Part shown: positions 1 to 13,726 of the stretch, one piece after another
Position numbering within the stretch: position 1 is the stretch's first letter
Layout: the number at the start of each line of letters is the position of its first letter
Assembly (NCBI GenBank): GCA_024362935.1
Contig: JANCRA010000019.1
Span: forward strand, 4,026,501 to 4,090,500
Direction of reading: 5' to 3'
Source of the DNA: Setophaga petechia
Lineage: Eukaryota; Chordata; Aves; Passeriformes; Parulidae
Length of the DNA stretch: 64,000 bases
Position numbers and translations under genes: made by a program
The notes under the pieces: generated by a model
Databases searched by the model: none
What the model was told of the DNA's origin: nothing
What the model saw: only the letters and a program-made list of their open reading frames with translations

Positions 1-2342
1 AGTGCATTTAAGAAATGAGAGGTTTCTCTTGAAAACATATATATAGGTATGTATATTTATATATCTCCCCATTTTTGCTTTATGGAAATAGCAGGTAGCC
101 AGTAGTTCATGCATTACCCACGTAAAGATATGATGAAATAATGAGTATTTCACCAGGAAAGCTCTTGGCAATTATAAAGATACTCAAGACATGGAATGCA
201 TAAGCCTAGCAAAACCAAGCTACACGTCATTTTGGGTATCAGTAAAACCTACCTGCCTTTAAAAAAAGCCAAAAAACCTGATCACATGTCTGCTCAGGAA
301 AATAAAAATAAAACCATAAACCTCAAAGTTTCTGCAAATGATTTGCTGCTAACGTCAGTGGTTTTTTTTAGAGAATGAGATGTTTTAGATCAAGCAAACA
401 TTCTTCTGACATTGGTGACGTAATGGTCTCGTGTTCAGAAAGATTTCCTGTTTACTTTGGATCTGAACACAGACATCTCAAGAAAGAAGGTGCTAAAATT
501 TTCATTACACATCTGTCTATAAAGACAGCCCAAACTGTTCTGAGATCTATAGTAAATTTATATACATTTCTTTCTCTAGAAAAGAAGTGGATAAGTAACA
601 GTTGAAAAATCTCGTAAAATCAGAGTCTCAGTTTGCTGACCAAGCTAATTCCTCAGTTTTAGTCCTGTAATGCAGAAAATTACCAGGCAATGTCAGTTTG
701 GCAGATTTCTGAGCTATTTTCATGCTCTAAACTGGGAGCTTTGTTAGCAAATGCATCTGAAGTCAAGGGACTAGGTGTCCCTTAGAGATGAATTGCTGCT
801 CCCCTAAATCTGGGGAGCTCACAGATGGCAATAAGGTTTCTTTGTGGTGAAGTTCAGGCCTTAGTTTTATGCTGTAACTTTTCATGAATTTTCTGTTTCA
901 AATAACAACTTCTGTGAGTGCTCACAGTAGAAGCAACACATCTTGTTCATAATTTATATTTAAATGTATCCTTTTTTCCCAGAAGGCAGAGATCATCTGG
1001 CTGTTGTTTTATTTTCCTAATTATAAAATAACAGACATTATATTTAAAGCTTGCTGCATCTCTTCCTAAGCCTTTGAAGATATGAATACATCAATCTCCC
1101 TTTAGCTATCTGCTCCCTAAAGAGTGAAGGAGTCTTTTGTAAAACAGACCATGGTGAAGGTCTTGTATGAACTGAGATCAGAAATAAGTATGTTTGAGTT
1201 TTTCATTGTTTCATTTTGCTTTTTAACTCTGTATGGTTATATTTTGAGAAATAATGTCTCAGATGTGGAAACTTATATCTCCATAATATAACTGCTGAAC
1301 AGTCTAGAGACTGAAGCTGTGAATTCACGTCAGCACAGCTTTGCTGTGCCAAGGCAGGAGGCATTATTTGATGCCTTGGTGATAAAAATCTAATAGAAAT
1401 AAAATACAGACTGTGGTAAAGTCACCAAGTGGATTTTGGTCTGTTTTGATGGTCTGTAGGAAATGAGATTACTGGTTGGTTTTGTTAGCTGACTTCATTA
1501 GATGTGTGTCCTGTGAGTATAAAAAGCGTACTTCTAAATGTGCGATTGTGATACCAGCGTAAGAAAAACCCAACATCAGCACATACTTTGGCATGAAATT
1601 ATTGCATGTTTAGAGATTCTGCAAACATTCTCTTAATCTGGTGGGTAAGAAATTGCTGCTTGTGGAGCTGTTAGGGAATTTACATTGGCACTAGAAGCCA
1701 AAACTGTATCTAGGAGGGCACATTTCTGACAATGACAAACACACAGGCAAGATAATATACAGCGTATTGTAAGAAAAATATGGGATTTTGCTTTTACAAA
1801 AATGGAGGAGGAAGGAGCATCTTGCTGCCAGATGCATGAGAATGGATTTGGCTTGATGGGAAGCACTCACCAGAGGGGAATGTCCTGCAAGGGTCAGGCT
1901 GGGTCCAGGGGATCAGTGGTCTGAATTAACATGGAGCAGGTTTAATAGTCTTTCATTCATGGCTTTTACCTCACTAACTGTATGCAGAGGGTCCTGGTGC
2001 TCTGAGTTCTGTGCTGACAGCACAGAGACACCAAGCAGCACTTGTGTGAAGCCAGATGGGGCTCATGGGGCTTGGCAGCTCAGCTGGCTTCCAGGTGTAA
2101 CCTGTCCCTGGATGCAGGGAGTCTCCAGTCACTCAGGGCTATGCCTGAGCTGAGACGGCTCCAAGCCGACTCTATCTGTGGCATGGGTAATTTGCAAATT
2201 GGATAACACACCTCTGCAGTGTTTTAGTGGTATCTGTAGAAAAAGGGAGAGAGAAATGCAATGCAATATACATTTTAAAACAGTGCTTATCAGTAATTTA
2301 ACTTGTAATGGATTTGATGCCACTTAAATTGTTTTTTTCCAG
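1..2342 (+). other. SPIDR: Intron, 3' part (upstream of first visible exon)
   Basis: This is AT-rich unique sequence ending in the acceptor TTTTTTCCAG before base 2343. The exon that should precede it must end with two bases of a Trp codon if it follows human SPIDR. I searched the stretch by eye for that peptide and did not find it, so the exon is upstream. Short ORFs here have no splice support and look random. No recognisable mobile element was seen. Confidence 0.7.
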
Positions 2343-2553
2343 GCAAAAACTGCTTCTCCAAAATGCAGATGTTCCTGTTATCATGAACACCTACTTTAGT
2401 CAGAAGGTGCTACGCAGTGAACATTCAGAAGCCAGAGAGAAGCCATATGGTCTTACAAAGATGCTTATCAGGAAGAATATTATATCTTTGGCCCAGACCT
2501 TCAGACTTGATGATGTCGATGATAAGTTACACCAGGAACCTTCAGATAATCAG
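2343..2553 (+). CDS. SPIDR: SPIDR coding exon A (211 bp)
   Basis: The exon starts after a strong acceptor (GTTTTTTTCCAG) with the last base of a split codon and then reads 70 full codons to the donor CAG|GTACGG. The frame is open throughout. Residues VIMNTYFSQKVL and NIISLAQTF match conserved blocks of human SPIDR (ILNTYF and SISLAQ, from memory). This segment lies just before the C-terminal conserved region. The stretch after the second block is acidic and polar (DDVDDKLHQEP) and looks like a linker. The exon ends at a codon boundary, which fits the phase 0 start of the next exon. The ATG at 2308 lies in the intron and is not a start. Confidence 0.93.
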
Positions 2554-4410
2554 GTACGGTCCATTTGGTTCACAATTAAGCACTTGGTAAGAATTTAGTG
2601 AGCAGATGTTTGGAAATCATAAGAAAAACAAAAATTCTAAATTACTGACCTGTTTGGTTTCCCCTTTCATTTAGTCAAGGCTGAATAATATACATCGTTT
2701 ACTTTAATAATATTTTCTTAGTGGAGGCTCTTGGTCCATCCAAATGCTGAAATGCTGTGAGGTTATTTTGCTGAAATCTCACTACTGTGCTAAATAGTAA
2801 ATATAACTCAGTTTTTCATTGATTTTTCTCTTATTCTTTTTATCTGAATAGCTAAAAAAATAGCTGTTTTCTTGTAACTCACTCAAAATACTATTTAAAA
2901 TAAATATTGCTTTTCCCTATTCCTATGCCTTAACTCATTTGCTTATAGATCCTATCCTTTCTTTAAAACATCAATTGATAACATCACCCCCCATTCCCAC
3001 CCCTTCATTTTATTTTCCTGCTTTGACTTTATTTGTATTGAAATGACTACTGACTCTACATTTCTGTAGCTGTGGTTGTACAAACCGAGGTATTTTAAGA
3101 GATTTGTTTTCTTCACAGTGTGTGCCAGCACTTTCTGAAAGTAAGGCTCTTTTAAAAGCTTTATATTGGCTATCTAAATGATTCTTAATATTTGACAGGT
3201 TTAGCCCTTCAAGTTTGAAGAACCATGAATGTCAACATTTTGTGTGTACTTTATATATAATTCCCATTATAGGCCTGGGAATTAAAAAGTTACATAAATC
3301 AAATCCTAATTGAATTTCTTGCTTCAACTCTAACTTGTAAAAAGCTTCTACGGTGGTATTTGAAAACCAGAACAATTTACTTGTTCCCCTCATGGCTCCT
3401 AACAAACAAACCACTTCATTTAGAACTTGGTAGACAAGTTTTATTGCAGCCACTTTATAGACAAAGAGCAGTGTCGTACCACAATTTTCTTGTAAATACT
3501 GCAAATCCTCCTTCTTTATCGGTGTATAATACTTATGGCACAGTCGGTGATTCTCTGAAAACCTTTCTTCGCACACAGCTTTTTATAAAAACAGGTTTCA
3601 TTGTGAAAACAGAAATTTGGCTCATGCTGCAGAGGGACTTATATATATAGACCATGTTGGTCTATGCTTGCATACAATCTTTATCAAGAAAGATTTATTT
3701 TGAAATAAATAAATTAAATTTCTCTTTTGGATTAAGGCAAACTCTGTAGTATTCATTAAATTTATTTTGCAAGTTTGGAAGGTTTAATTAATAAAATATG
3801 TTTTAAAAGTAGTGGAAAAATAAAGTTTTGGCTCCAGAAGTTTTGTATTTTTCATTAATAATCTAATTCTTTTACACTGAAATATTTTCCACTGAAATGT
3901 GTAAGTCTGAGGACTAGCTTATTAGCTAGGACTAGCTTATTAGGACTAGCTTATTAGGACTAGCTTATTTAGCCTATAAAACTAGGCACCTGTTCATTTC
4001 CAACTTTGTTTAAAAGTCTGGAAGCATTCAAGATGAATTTTAGCCTTTTTTTGAGAGGAGGAAGGAACAGAACACCAAAATTGAACTCCATTCAAAGGGA
4101 AGAATCATAAGGGCTAATATCAGTTCTGTTCTCCTGCTGGTGTCACCTTCATCTCTCAGGGGCTGTGTTAGCTCAATCCAAAACACCAGTTAACTACAGG
4201 AGCACACCTTGTGTGCAACTCTCTTGAGTGTTTGTTGAAAATACACAATAAATAACTGGCCACTAGTCTGTAAGTTACTTTAGGAGCAGCAAGTGTTTCA
4301 AAACTGATTTTGCACTTGCAACTTGATTTTTCATGAGGGCATTTTCCTCTCTAGTTCTACATAATTTCATTTCTCTGGAATGTTTTTCTTAATGGGTTTT
4401 CCTTCACCAG
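2554..4410 (+). other. SPIDR: Intron between exons A and B (1,857 bp)
   Basis: The intron has donor GTACGG and acceptor CCTTCACCAG. It is AT-rich and unique apart from a short tandem repeat at 3910-3970. A 19-base perfect or near-perfect hairpin lies around 3646-3664 (arms ATAGACCA and TGGTCTAT). Small ORFs on both strands near 3232-3650 overlap each other and have no recognisable content. Confidence 0.85.
3910..3970 (+). repeat. 14-bp tandem repeat, about four copies
   Basis: The unit AGGACTAGCTTATT occurs at about 3910, 3928, 3942 and 3956. The last three are directly adjacent; the first is separated by AGCT. The copies are essentially identical, which suggests recent slippage. Confidence 0.9.
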
Positions 4411-4661
4411 GTTCCTTGTGCTCCACAAACCCATAACAACGTTGATTCAAAACAGCATCCCTTAGCAGCGAGTGCTGTTAATGATTCTCTACTTGAAATG
4501 GTGGAAAGCCAGGGAGCAGTGGGATGGAGAGAAGTGCAGGTCCAAGTTGTTATCCAAAGGGTGTACTGTTTGCCTGCAAGAGAAGGGTACAGAAGCCACA
4601 CTCAAGGAAACAAGCCTCTTTGTGCAGCACCTGTCACGAATTCAGATCCACCAAATGTTAG
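4411..4661 (+). CDS. SPIDR: SPIDR coding exon B (251 bp)
   Basis: This is an open frame of 83 codons plus two bases between acceptor TTCCTTCACCAG and the strong donor GTGAGT. It has no useful ATG at its start, so it is easy to miss in an ORF list. The residues DSLLEMVESQGAVGW and VVIQRVYCLPAREG match the human blocks DSLLDVVESQG and VVVQRVYSLPSRD (from memory). This is the entry into the C-terminal conserved region. The start of the exon (VPCAPQTHNNVD) and its end (APVTNSDPPNV) are polar and low in conservation. It ends two bases into an Arg codon (AG), completed by G of exon C some 39 kb away. Confidence 0.93.
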
Positions 4662-7600
4662 GTGAGTAATGAGATGCATGGGAACTTTTTTGTTGAGGCT
4701 GTGATATATGAGAAACTAAAGAGGAGTGAGTTCAGAAATGTCATTCTTGGTTGTCAGCTCATGGGGAATAAGCACACTCAGCAAGGAAGGCATGGGGCTG
4801 TTGTTGGGCGTGGTGTAGTTCTTTAATAGGCATAGTGTGACACAGAAGTAGTCCTGCCCAGAGAAGGGAAGGGTCTGTCTATAGTTTATGTCATCCACAG
4901 ATGACAGGAAGATTGAAAATGAATTAATGAGAAGCTAATTGAGAACATCATATACTGTTCCTTGAGTTTCACAGAATTGTTGTTATATCCCGTTTGCCTA
5001 TTTCAGTCTCTGGTATGCTCTGCTAGTGAGTTATGCTTGTGGTCTTTTGAAACATAAAAAAAATACATAGACACAGAAATTAAAGGCTTTTCTACAATGA
5101 GGATTTTGCACAGATGCTATTAGAGAAACATAGGTGTATACTTCCATTGTGAAGTCACTGGAAAAAGGTGCTGTTGTCTTCTGGAAATCTGGAGGCCACG
5201 GCACTTAAGATTCCTCTGCAGTAAAAAGTGTTGTGGTGTCAAAACATAACCAGCTGTGCAGAAACATTACACACAAACCTCATGGAACACACAGCTTTCA
5301 GCCAGTTGTTTTAGCCTCTTATGTTTTAGTCTTTGCATCCTAACACTGTCCTGTTTACAGTGGAGGGAATCAAGAATTGGACCTTGTTTTCTTAAATACA
5401 AAAGATATGGCAAACAGTTTTCTTTTTTGACCAATACTGAACCACTGAATTCTTTCCTTCTTCTTTTGTGATTCTCAGGGTTTGAGACCAAGGCCTGATT
5501 TCGGTCTTTCTCAGCAACCCTGGGTCTGAGATAGCTGAGTCTGTTATTGCATTTTCCCTTTGATTTTGTACTGACTTTTTGTTCATGCTGGTTTAAAATA
5601 TTGAAAGGTAAGATGTATCAGATTTTTTTTTTTCCACTCGGGAAGATCATTAAAGCAAGTTATAGTGGAAGAACTTGTATTAAGGTTCTAAGTTCAGCCT
5701 TTCAGGGCATAAGCAAACATTTCTTCCTGCTGAGTTTGGGACTTGAATGGAGATGTGCAATTAGTTTAACAGGTTCTGTTGAGAGTTCTCCAGATGTAGT
5801 TTGCAATAGGCTTTGAAAGGTTTCTTCAAAGTTTTGAGTAATTTGAGTTCCTCTAAGCCACCCTGCAGGTGCGTAGTGGTGTCCTCAATGGTCCTTCTTC
5901 TTGTGCCTTTGAAATACTAGAATCCTCTCAATTCTTGCTACCTTGTAAGCCTCTGGATAATTCACAGCACTCATTGATCAATAAAATTCCTCCAGAAGCA
6001 ACTTAGGAAGATTATTCTTTCCTAAAATACTACCTTGGTCATCACCCACAGGAAAGTAATTATCAACAACCTAGTCCCCGACATTTTTAGGAGCTCTTTG
6101 ACATATAAGAGTTACATTATTTTTAAAAAAGTAATTGATACATCTTGTTGTCTGGACTCATTGCTTTGTATTTAATTCATTCTTAATAAAACATATATAT
6201 TTTTTTTAAAAATAAGAGGAGAAGTACTTTATCAGCCCACATCAAGATGTGGCTTTGAGGACAGTACTCCTCAGTGTAGATTTTTTTCCAGAGGGCTACA
6301 TTTGATCAAATGTCAGGGCATCTGACAGACTGTTATTCAACCTGATTTTTTCATTTCCAACTCTTAACCAAAAGTACACTCAACTTGCAGTCTCACAATT
6401 TGAGGTAGTTAGCCTGCCTGAGCCCACACCCTTCACAGGAATGGGGTGAAAGAAAACAGAAATCTCAGGTTGCACTTCTTATGTCAAACATAAAATAGAA
6501 ATAAAATAAAAAATGAGAGCTTGTTGCTTTTGCGTACATGCTGTAGCTGGGTATTCTCTGAGACCAGTTGTTAAACTGGTCTCTTGAAAGTTCCTCAAAT
6601 TTCATAGAAGTCTCAGCTCAGAAAACAGCTTGTTTGTTGTTCACAGCTATCAGACTGTGTTTTAGATCCTGAATCAAAAAAACTAACCCACTTTCTCGTT
6701 TGCAAAGAGGAGAACGAACACTTCTTTTACAGACTGAGGAATGAAAAACACCTCTTGCTGCTTTATCAGCTGCTATTTCCATGGCTGATAAACATCCACA
6801 TGAGACTTCTCCTCTACCAAAAATGTCTATGTCTGTCACCTGATAGTGAGCAAGGGGGTCCAACGCCCTCTGGCAGTCCTTTGAGCCAACTGATGGCTTA
6901 TTCTTTTGTAACTAAAAAACCTTACTTTTCCTTTTTAAATTTCTTCCTGTGAAGTAAAACTGCCAGGAAAACAAGGTTTGTATTTCATGGGGCAAGATGA
7001 GTTAGATTACTCATTGTTTCATAGACAAAAATTTCTAAATAGATATCAAGATAGATTAATACCTAATTGATTCGTATTTTAGGCTTTTCTATTGCATACA
7101 TTCTGTTTTGCACTCCACAATAACCTAGATGCTGCTGTCACAGGGAAGCATGAAAACCACCACAATAAGCTGAAAAGAAGCATGAAATTAAATGTGGAGT
7201 AGGGGAAGTGATGCATTTGGTTCAAGGCATCCAGTTTCTAGTAAGAGAGTAGGAAATTGTGGCAGAAACCTCTATTTTGATGGTAAGGAAATGGATTAAT
7301 TTAATTGATTAAAACTAACGCTTCTGAAACATAGAAACTACAGGTCTGCCTGTGTGCATCTAGCATTTATTGTTCATAAATACATGTGTGGAATATGGAC
7401 TTTTACTGATAGACAAAGGAATATGTTTGAAGGGTTGAAGTTGGCTCAGCTGAAGTATTCAGAGCATTTTCCAAGGATGCTGAGAAATCTTTGCAGAGAT
7501 TGAGGAGTTCTCTGGCTTCTGTTGTGCATAAATTGGATCCACATTCCCTGTATTATTGTTGAAATATTTGCCTTTCCCCCCGTAACTAACTGCTCTTGCA

Positions 7601-10600
7601 AATGGACTTTTCATGCTGAAGGAGTTTCTTGGGGGGAAAAAAAAACCCAGAAGAAAATAGGACTCGCTGTGACTGTCTGCCCATTTCCAGCATTCCTGGC
7701 ATACTTCTTGCTGCCTTTTCCCCTCTGATGGCAGAGAGATACTTTTGTTAATGACACAACAACACATGTTTGTCTAAACTCAATTGTTTTGATTCTTTTC
7801 TGAAAATGTCCTGGCTTACAAGTATGAGGATCCCAAAGAGACTCCTGTCAACCTGAGGAGCTCACTGGCTCAGAGGTGTCTGACTCACTGAGCCGGCCTT
7901 GTACTTTGTGTTCCTGGGATAAAGCAGTGTATAATTTGGATTTTGCTCCTGCCAGTATCTGTTTGTTTTGAGCAGGCCACGTGAGCTTAGTAAAAAATAG
8001 AGCTGGTCAGTTTTGTGCCTTAAAGGACAGGACTGGGTGTGTGGTTGTCCGTGTAACTGAAATAGATGCACTTTTAGGACTATTAGGCAGTTAAACTGGT
8101 CAGAGCACTCGGAGGATTTGTGTGAGGAGGCTGGACAGAAAAGGGTGTTGTCATGAAGGAAGAACTAACCACTGCTGGTAGAAAACAATGTTAGCTGTAG
8201 CTGTGAATCCACACTTTAAAATCTGTGGGTGACTAGACAAATTTTCCATTCACTTCTCTCGGCAAGTTTTGACCTATTTCCTACCTGAACAAAGCCTACT
8301 ATAGCTTTCTATTCCAGGAACAAAAGAAAGACCATACATTTACTTTAAAAATTAGTGTGATCTGCATCTCTGCACTACTCATCTGTAGTTCTTTCAGTTT
8401 TGCTCTGTATTTTGTTTTCCATTTGCCAGATCACAGAGCAGTGGAAAGGTCTGCCACCATGCAAGCAGGACCCTTGGGGAGCAAAATATTTAGAAGAGAT
8501 GAGGATTTGTTTGAGTGGCTGGAAGAAATAGAAGTGAGGAAAATCACATTTCTCTTTCTGAGCAGGCCCAAAGAAACATGATAGTCGGTTGCTGTAATTC
8601 ATTGTGGTCTAGCAAGTTGTTGCAAGTTTCCAAGTAGTCTGTTCATATGTAATTCTTTGTAAAACAGTTTTATTGGCAAGTGATGATCCTGTAGAACTAA
8701 TTAATTTCTTAGTTGGATTTCCTTTTTTCCCCCTCTTTGTCTTCATCCAGTGATCCTTGCTGTTTATCTTAACACAAATCTAGTCAAATGGGTTAACCTG
8801 TCCGGCAACATGCACGACTAAAATGGAGTGTCAGATGCTGCAACTAGCATTCCAAGGAGATGGATTAATACATTGTAAGGTTGTCCCTCTGGTATGGAAA
8901 ACATACCTTAAGTTTTATAAAGCATAATGAAATTAATAACAACAACATAAAAATCTCTGGAGGTATTCTTATTTGAAAAGAGCCCAGATTGGAAAGTACT
9001 GTCATGAAAGATCCTTGTTCACAGATGCTAACATCTGTCAGAATGTTTTTTGTGGCTGACTTAAATCTGTTTACAGCATTCCATTTGTTTTTTGTGTTTT
9101 TTTCAACAAAACATTTTAAATGGAATGGTCATAAATGCAAGTTTTTAAAAATTACATTATGTTTCTGGGATGTGATTTTTCAAGTGGAAAATAAACAGGA
9201 AATAAGTAACTGAAATGCAGTAGAGAGTACTCCATAAACTAAAAGGTTTCTCCATTTTTTCCCTTTTCAAATCCTTCTCCGAAGTGAAGATACTGCTCTT
9301 AATATTCTTGCAAAGTAGTCTAATTGCTACTTGACAGACTTATAATAGTTCTCCTAATAGCTGTGGTTCCAGCTCTAGTAACTGGTTTCTGCTTTGAAGT
9401 CTCTCTCTTTTTTATTCACAGTAAAGACTGCCTGACACTTGGATTATTCCCTTTTGCCTCCACCCTGCTCTATTTGTAATTCTCAAACTGGAACCACCAA
9501 AACAGAGAATAAGGACAAAAGACTGTTGGAAAAACAGCTTTAGTATCACTGTTTAGTATCACTATTCTTTGCTGCTGTCCAACTAATACTTTAAATTGTC
9601 TTATGTAGCTAGTAACACTGTAGATTCCCCAGGCTATTGTCTGGATAGCCCTGAAAGTCTGTTTTCCCTGCTGATGCTGCAGACAAGTAGATGGAACTTG
9701 GGCTACTTCCAGTGCCACCGTAGTACAACAATTTGTTAATTTGACATTGCTGTTTATTTTTCAGTGCTAAATATTTACATAACCTTATTCTGTCCAAGGG
9801 CAAGGTGAAAGCACTGTTATCTGATATACTCTGTACAAATGAAAAAAAAAAGGACCCCTCAATGTACACCAGCGTTTTTCGTCCCCATGCCGGGAATAGG
9901 CAATTAAACAATTTGCAGTTGTTCTAAAATATGTCAGGGCAGTGGTAAAAAATGCTGGTGCAGAAAAGAGGCTCAAGAAGATGATAGCCAGCACAGACCA
10001 CAAGTGTGACAGGGATTCAGTCTCCCTGGAAAGCAAATGGACAGGAATAGAAACCAACTATTAGATGGCTAATACTGTGTGTGCAGGCTCCTGTATGCAT
10101 CTAGCAAAAAGGTGACACTGGTTGCTTTATTTCCTCCATACTCAAGTGCTTAGACTGATCAGTAAAGCACCCATGTGCTCACAGAAAGCAGTCAGACACA
10201 CCCCAAGCCTTTCTTTTTTGGTTAAGAAGGAGTTGCTCTACTAACTGATGTATTCCCCATGATGGACAAATTGCAGAAATACCTAAGTAGCACAGAGACA
10301 GGTAAGTGCTATAGAAGCATCATTGTGTAGAGCTGTGTCTTCCCCACCACTTACCTTGTAACCACACGATTTCACCTCCCACCTCTGATCACATGCAGGG
10401 CTTTAGGAAGCTAGGGAAGCTTTATTGCACCTGAAGACCTCATTTCCCACTGCTCTTTGCTTCACGGCTGTATGCACCCAATTGGTTGTTTGGAGGGACT
10501 GTGTAAATGGTGAGAATGGGAAGAGTAATGTGGGCCCTGTACATTATCCTACAGTAGAGACCAGTCTAGGGAGAAAAAAGCAAACAATTTGAAAATGTAA

Positions 10601-12060
10601 TTTGCCAGCCCTAGAGCCACAATCGAAGTATGTGCTGTTGTACGTTGGGTGGTTTCAAACAGGAATAGTAATTTTCCAGCACCTGTTATTTGTCAAGACT
10701 TATTGTAAGATGGCCTACATAAAAGGTATGGAATCTTACCCCCAGCTTTGACCTTCCCCCTGAATTTTTATATCTCTGAAATTACGTGGTTGATAGAACT
10801 GAGAGCAGAAATCTCCCATGTGTGTTTTGCACCTCTACATTTCACTGACTATACCACTTCCTGGAGGAAGTGTTAAAGTTGTGCTGAAGCTCTCAGAAAC
10901 CTTTGTAAAAGTCAGATTGTGTCTCTGGAATTTGTTTTTCTTCTACCATTGTACCCAAAGGCAAGAACCTTGAGCAGTGACAAATGTTACAAATGCCTGG
11001 GTGGAGGTGAGCTAGCAGCTGGGAGAGAAATTTAACCACCTGAATATTGCACGGAATTTCTTTGCTGCTGGGCAAGTAAGCAGTCTTCGTATGCACAGCC
11101 TTAAGTATCTGCAGAGGTAGTGCATGTGCAGAAAAACATCAGCACAGATTTTATGTTATAGCAATTTTCTAAAACGGAAGATTCTTAGAAATAACTTTCT
11201 ATCATCAGCTTTGTAAAAGCTTCTGTTGTATGTAACAGATCAATACTCCTTGGAGAAGTATTACAAAGATACTCTTTTGGAGAAAAGGAGGTCTTGAGTC
11301 TCAAAGAGTCAGGAATACACAGTTTTTTGCAATTAAGGGTATGCTCTATTAATTAAGACAGACTTTGAAAGGGAAAATATTGCTGAAACATAGACCTGGA
11401 CATCCATATTTCAAGCTCTTCTATGCTTTCTTTTATACAATGCAAAACATGAAGGTACAGCAAACAATGCAAATAAAATAGAGCTCCTCAGAGAAGACAA
11501 TTAGTTCTTTCAGTAAGGATTGTGCTTTAAAATTGGTATGTAAGTTAAAAGTGTAAGAAGGTTATCTTATGTTCACGTGCCAGATGGCTGCTGGTTTTGT
11601 TCCTGTTCTCACAGCCAAACGCAGTCAGCAGCATCAGACTGGGTAGGGATCTGCTGTGCTGAAATCCTCAATCTCATTTCAGTTAATGCTTCAACTCCCT
11701 CTTTGACTAAAGGGCACTTCACGAGGTTTGGAGAAGAATATGCTCCTCAAATGGGAAAAGTGATGAGCAAGGGCCTGGGATGGACTTACTGCATATTACA
11801 GTTTACAGGGTAAGGGTTTCAGTGGGTTGGCAGTTAAGAGAGATTTATTTATTTTTTAATTTTAGTCCTACATTGAGGAAAAAATTGATTATTTAACTGA
11901 TACATACTGCCTGATACTTGTTCAAATTGGTTTTGTAACACACTGGATTTAGATCCTTGATTGGAGGTGTGTGTTTGACTGCAGTGTGGACAGCATGCTT
12001 TACATGTGCCTGAGGCTAGGAGTAAATGCAAAGTGTGCTTCAGAGGTGTTTCACATTCAC
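4662..12060 (+). other. SPIDR: Giant intron B-C, first block: unique intronic DNA
   Basis: The giant intron runs from 4662 to 44093 (39,432 bp). This first block holds no element I can name. It contains two small perfect inverted repeats, at 6298-6313 (ACATTTGATCAAATGT) and 6560-6583. It also holds a cryptic exon-like segment at 8430-8533, discussed under findings. Short ORFs on both strands appear random. Confidence 0.75.
6560..6583. repeat. Perfect 10-bp hairpin
   Basis: The arms GAGACCAGTT and AACTGGTCTC are exact reverse complements separated by the four-base loop GTTA. No function is implied; it sits deep in the giant intron. Confidence 0.8.
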
Positions 12061-12380
12061 CAGGCTGAGAGGGCTGGGGCTGTTCAGCCTGGAGGAGAGA
12101 AAGCTCCAGGGAAGAACTTAGAGCAGCCTTCCAGGACATAAAGAGGCCTTGCAGGAAGGCTGCACAGGGACTTTTTACAAGGACATGCAGTGATAGGACA
12201 AGGGAGAATGACCTTTAACTGAAGGAGCATGGGTTTAGATTAGATATTAGGAAAAAATTCTTTACTGTAAGAGTGCTGAGACACTGAAACAGGTTGCCCA
12301 GAAAGATTGTGGATGACTCCTCCCTGGAAATGTTCAGAAGCAGGTTGGATGGAGCTGTGAATAGCCTGGTCTGCTGGAAG
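12061..12380 (+). mobile_element. CR1 LINE 3' fragment, sense orientation
   Basis: The sequence follows the avian CR1 3' region in order: GGCTGTTCAGCCTGGAGGAG, then GGGACTTTTTACAAGGACAT, TGATAGGACAAGGG, AGATATTAGGAAAAAATTCT, GAGACACTGAAACAGGTTGC and ends near AGGTTGGATGGAGCTGTGAA. It is truncated at the 5' end, as nearly all CR1 copies are, and it lacks the final part of the consensus with the short terminal repeats. Substitutions are frequent, so the copy is old. The overlapping minus-strand ORF at 11849-12139 is spurious. Confidence 0.93.
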
Positions 12381-13726
12381 CTCTGGATTTCCTCTCTGAG
12401 GCAGCAGCTTTCCCCACTATTGAATTCAAATATGATCTAGTCATGACAACTACAGATGTTCTTGTCTTTCTCCTATAACAATGGGATTATGCATTTTCCA
12501 CTGCCTCTGAACAAATGCCAACATTTGTAAATTCTGTTTGACATGAGGAAAAATGTGCAAGGAAATTAATCTGATTAGAACAAGTTATGTCACATCTTCA
12601 ATATGGAGCTATAAATTAATTGGCTGTATTAACATAATGTGAGTGGGAAGTGGAAGACAATGTTAGCAAAGACACTCGGTGTCTAATCTTTCCAAAAGTG
12701 TTTTTAATTTCTTTATTTCTATTTAATTTAATGGTAAGTGGATATTTCCTTTCCAAGGGAGCTGAAAACTGCCAAAACTTTCTTGCTGCAGCTTGGGCTG
12801 TTTAGTCATGCTTGAAAATATCTGGGTCAGGAGCTCATCTATACCTTGGTGCTTCTGTGTATCTGAGTCACCTTTTTTATTTGGACTGCCAGGGTTTGTG
12901 GGAGAATTGTAGCAATAACATGCTGAGAAAACAGGTATTTGAAGTGGATGCATGAACAGTTAGGAAAATCAGTGTCTCTCAGGCTGTTTATGTTTCAGCT
13001 GTGCAAGTGGGAAGGGACTCTACTAAGGTTGTGGATTTTTAAGAAATCAGTTGGAAATCAGCTTATATGTACAAGGAGTAGGGGGAGAATTCAAAGCAAA
13101 AAGAGGTGTCACATCTGGTTTAGTGGTTGCAACTTCAGCAAATCAATGAATTGCAATCAGATAATTTCTTTTTGAATGCTTGCAAGGGTTGCACCTCATA
13201 GGATAACCTCTGTATGCTAGATTTAGGAAACTCCTGCATAGCCAAATGGGTTGCATTTTGTGATTTGTTTGATCCCTCCTGAATTTGGAACTGATCTGCC
13301 TGATTGCAGTTGCAATTTGGGTAATGCAAATCAGAAATAATTAAAAAGTCATGCATTGAACAAAACCATGAGAAAGAAGAATCGTGATATTTGGAAAGAA
13401 GATTTTTTTTTTAAGATAAATATATTTTTGGGTATTCCTAAACTTTTTTTTTATTAAGAACCCCAAATTTCCTGATTTTCCTTGTGTATAAAAGGATTTC
13501 TATTATAGAAATGACAAGGAAAAATAAAAGCTAGGTATGATTCTTACTTATTGATTCAGGCTTGTGGTTAGCCTAGCATATTGGATAGCAAGCCAGCATG
13601 CCTGGCTTCCCTGCAAGGACCTGAAGGATTTGTCTCTGTCTGAGGTCACCTGCTGAAATGCATAGAAGCAGGTGGTGGCTTTCATGATAAAACCCTTTTA
13701 ACTGAGCAGATAGACAGTCCAATACT
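12381..13726 (+). other. SPIDR: Giant intron, block between CR1 and minisatellite
   Basis: This is unique AT-rich sequence. The short ORFs on both strands show no recognisable domains. I see no mobile element here. Confidence 0.6.

Noticed and set aside
6735..6844. Exon-like segment after CACTTCTTTTACAG with donor GTGAGC
   Set aside because: Its phases cannot connect exon B to exon C, and the human protein runs directly between those exons.
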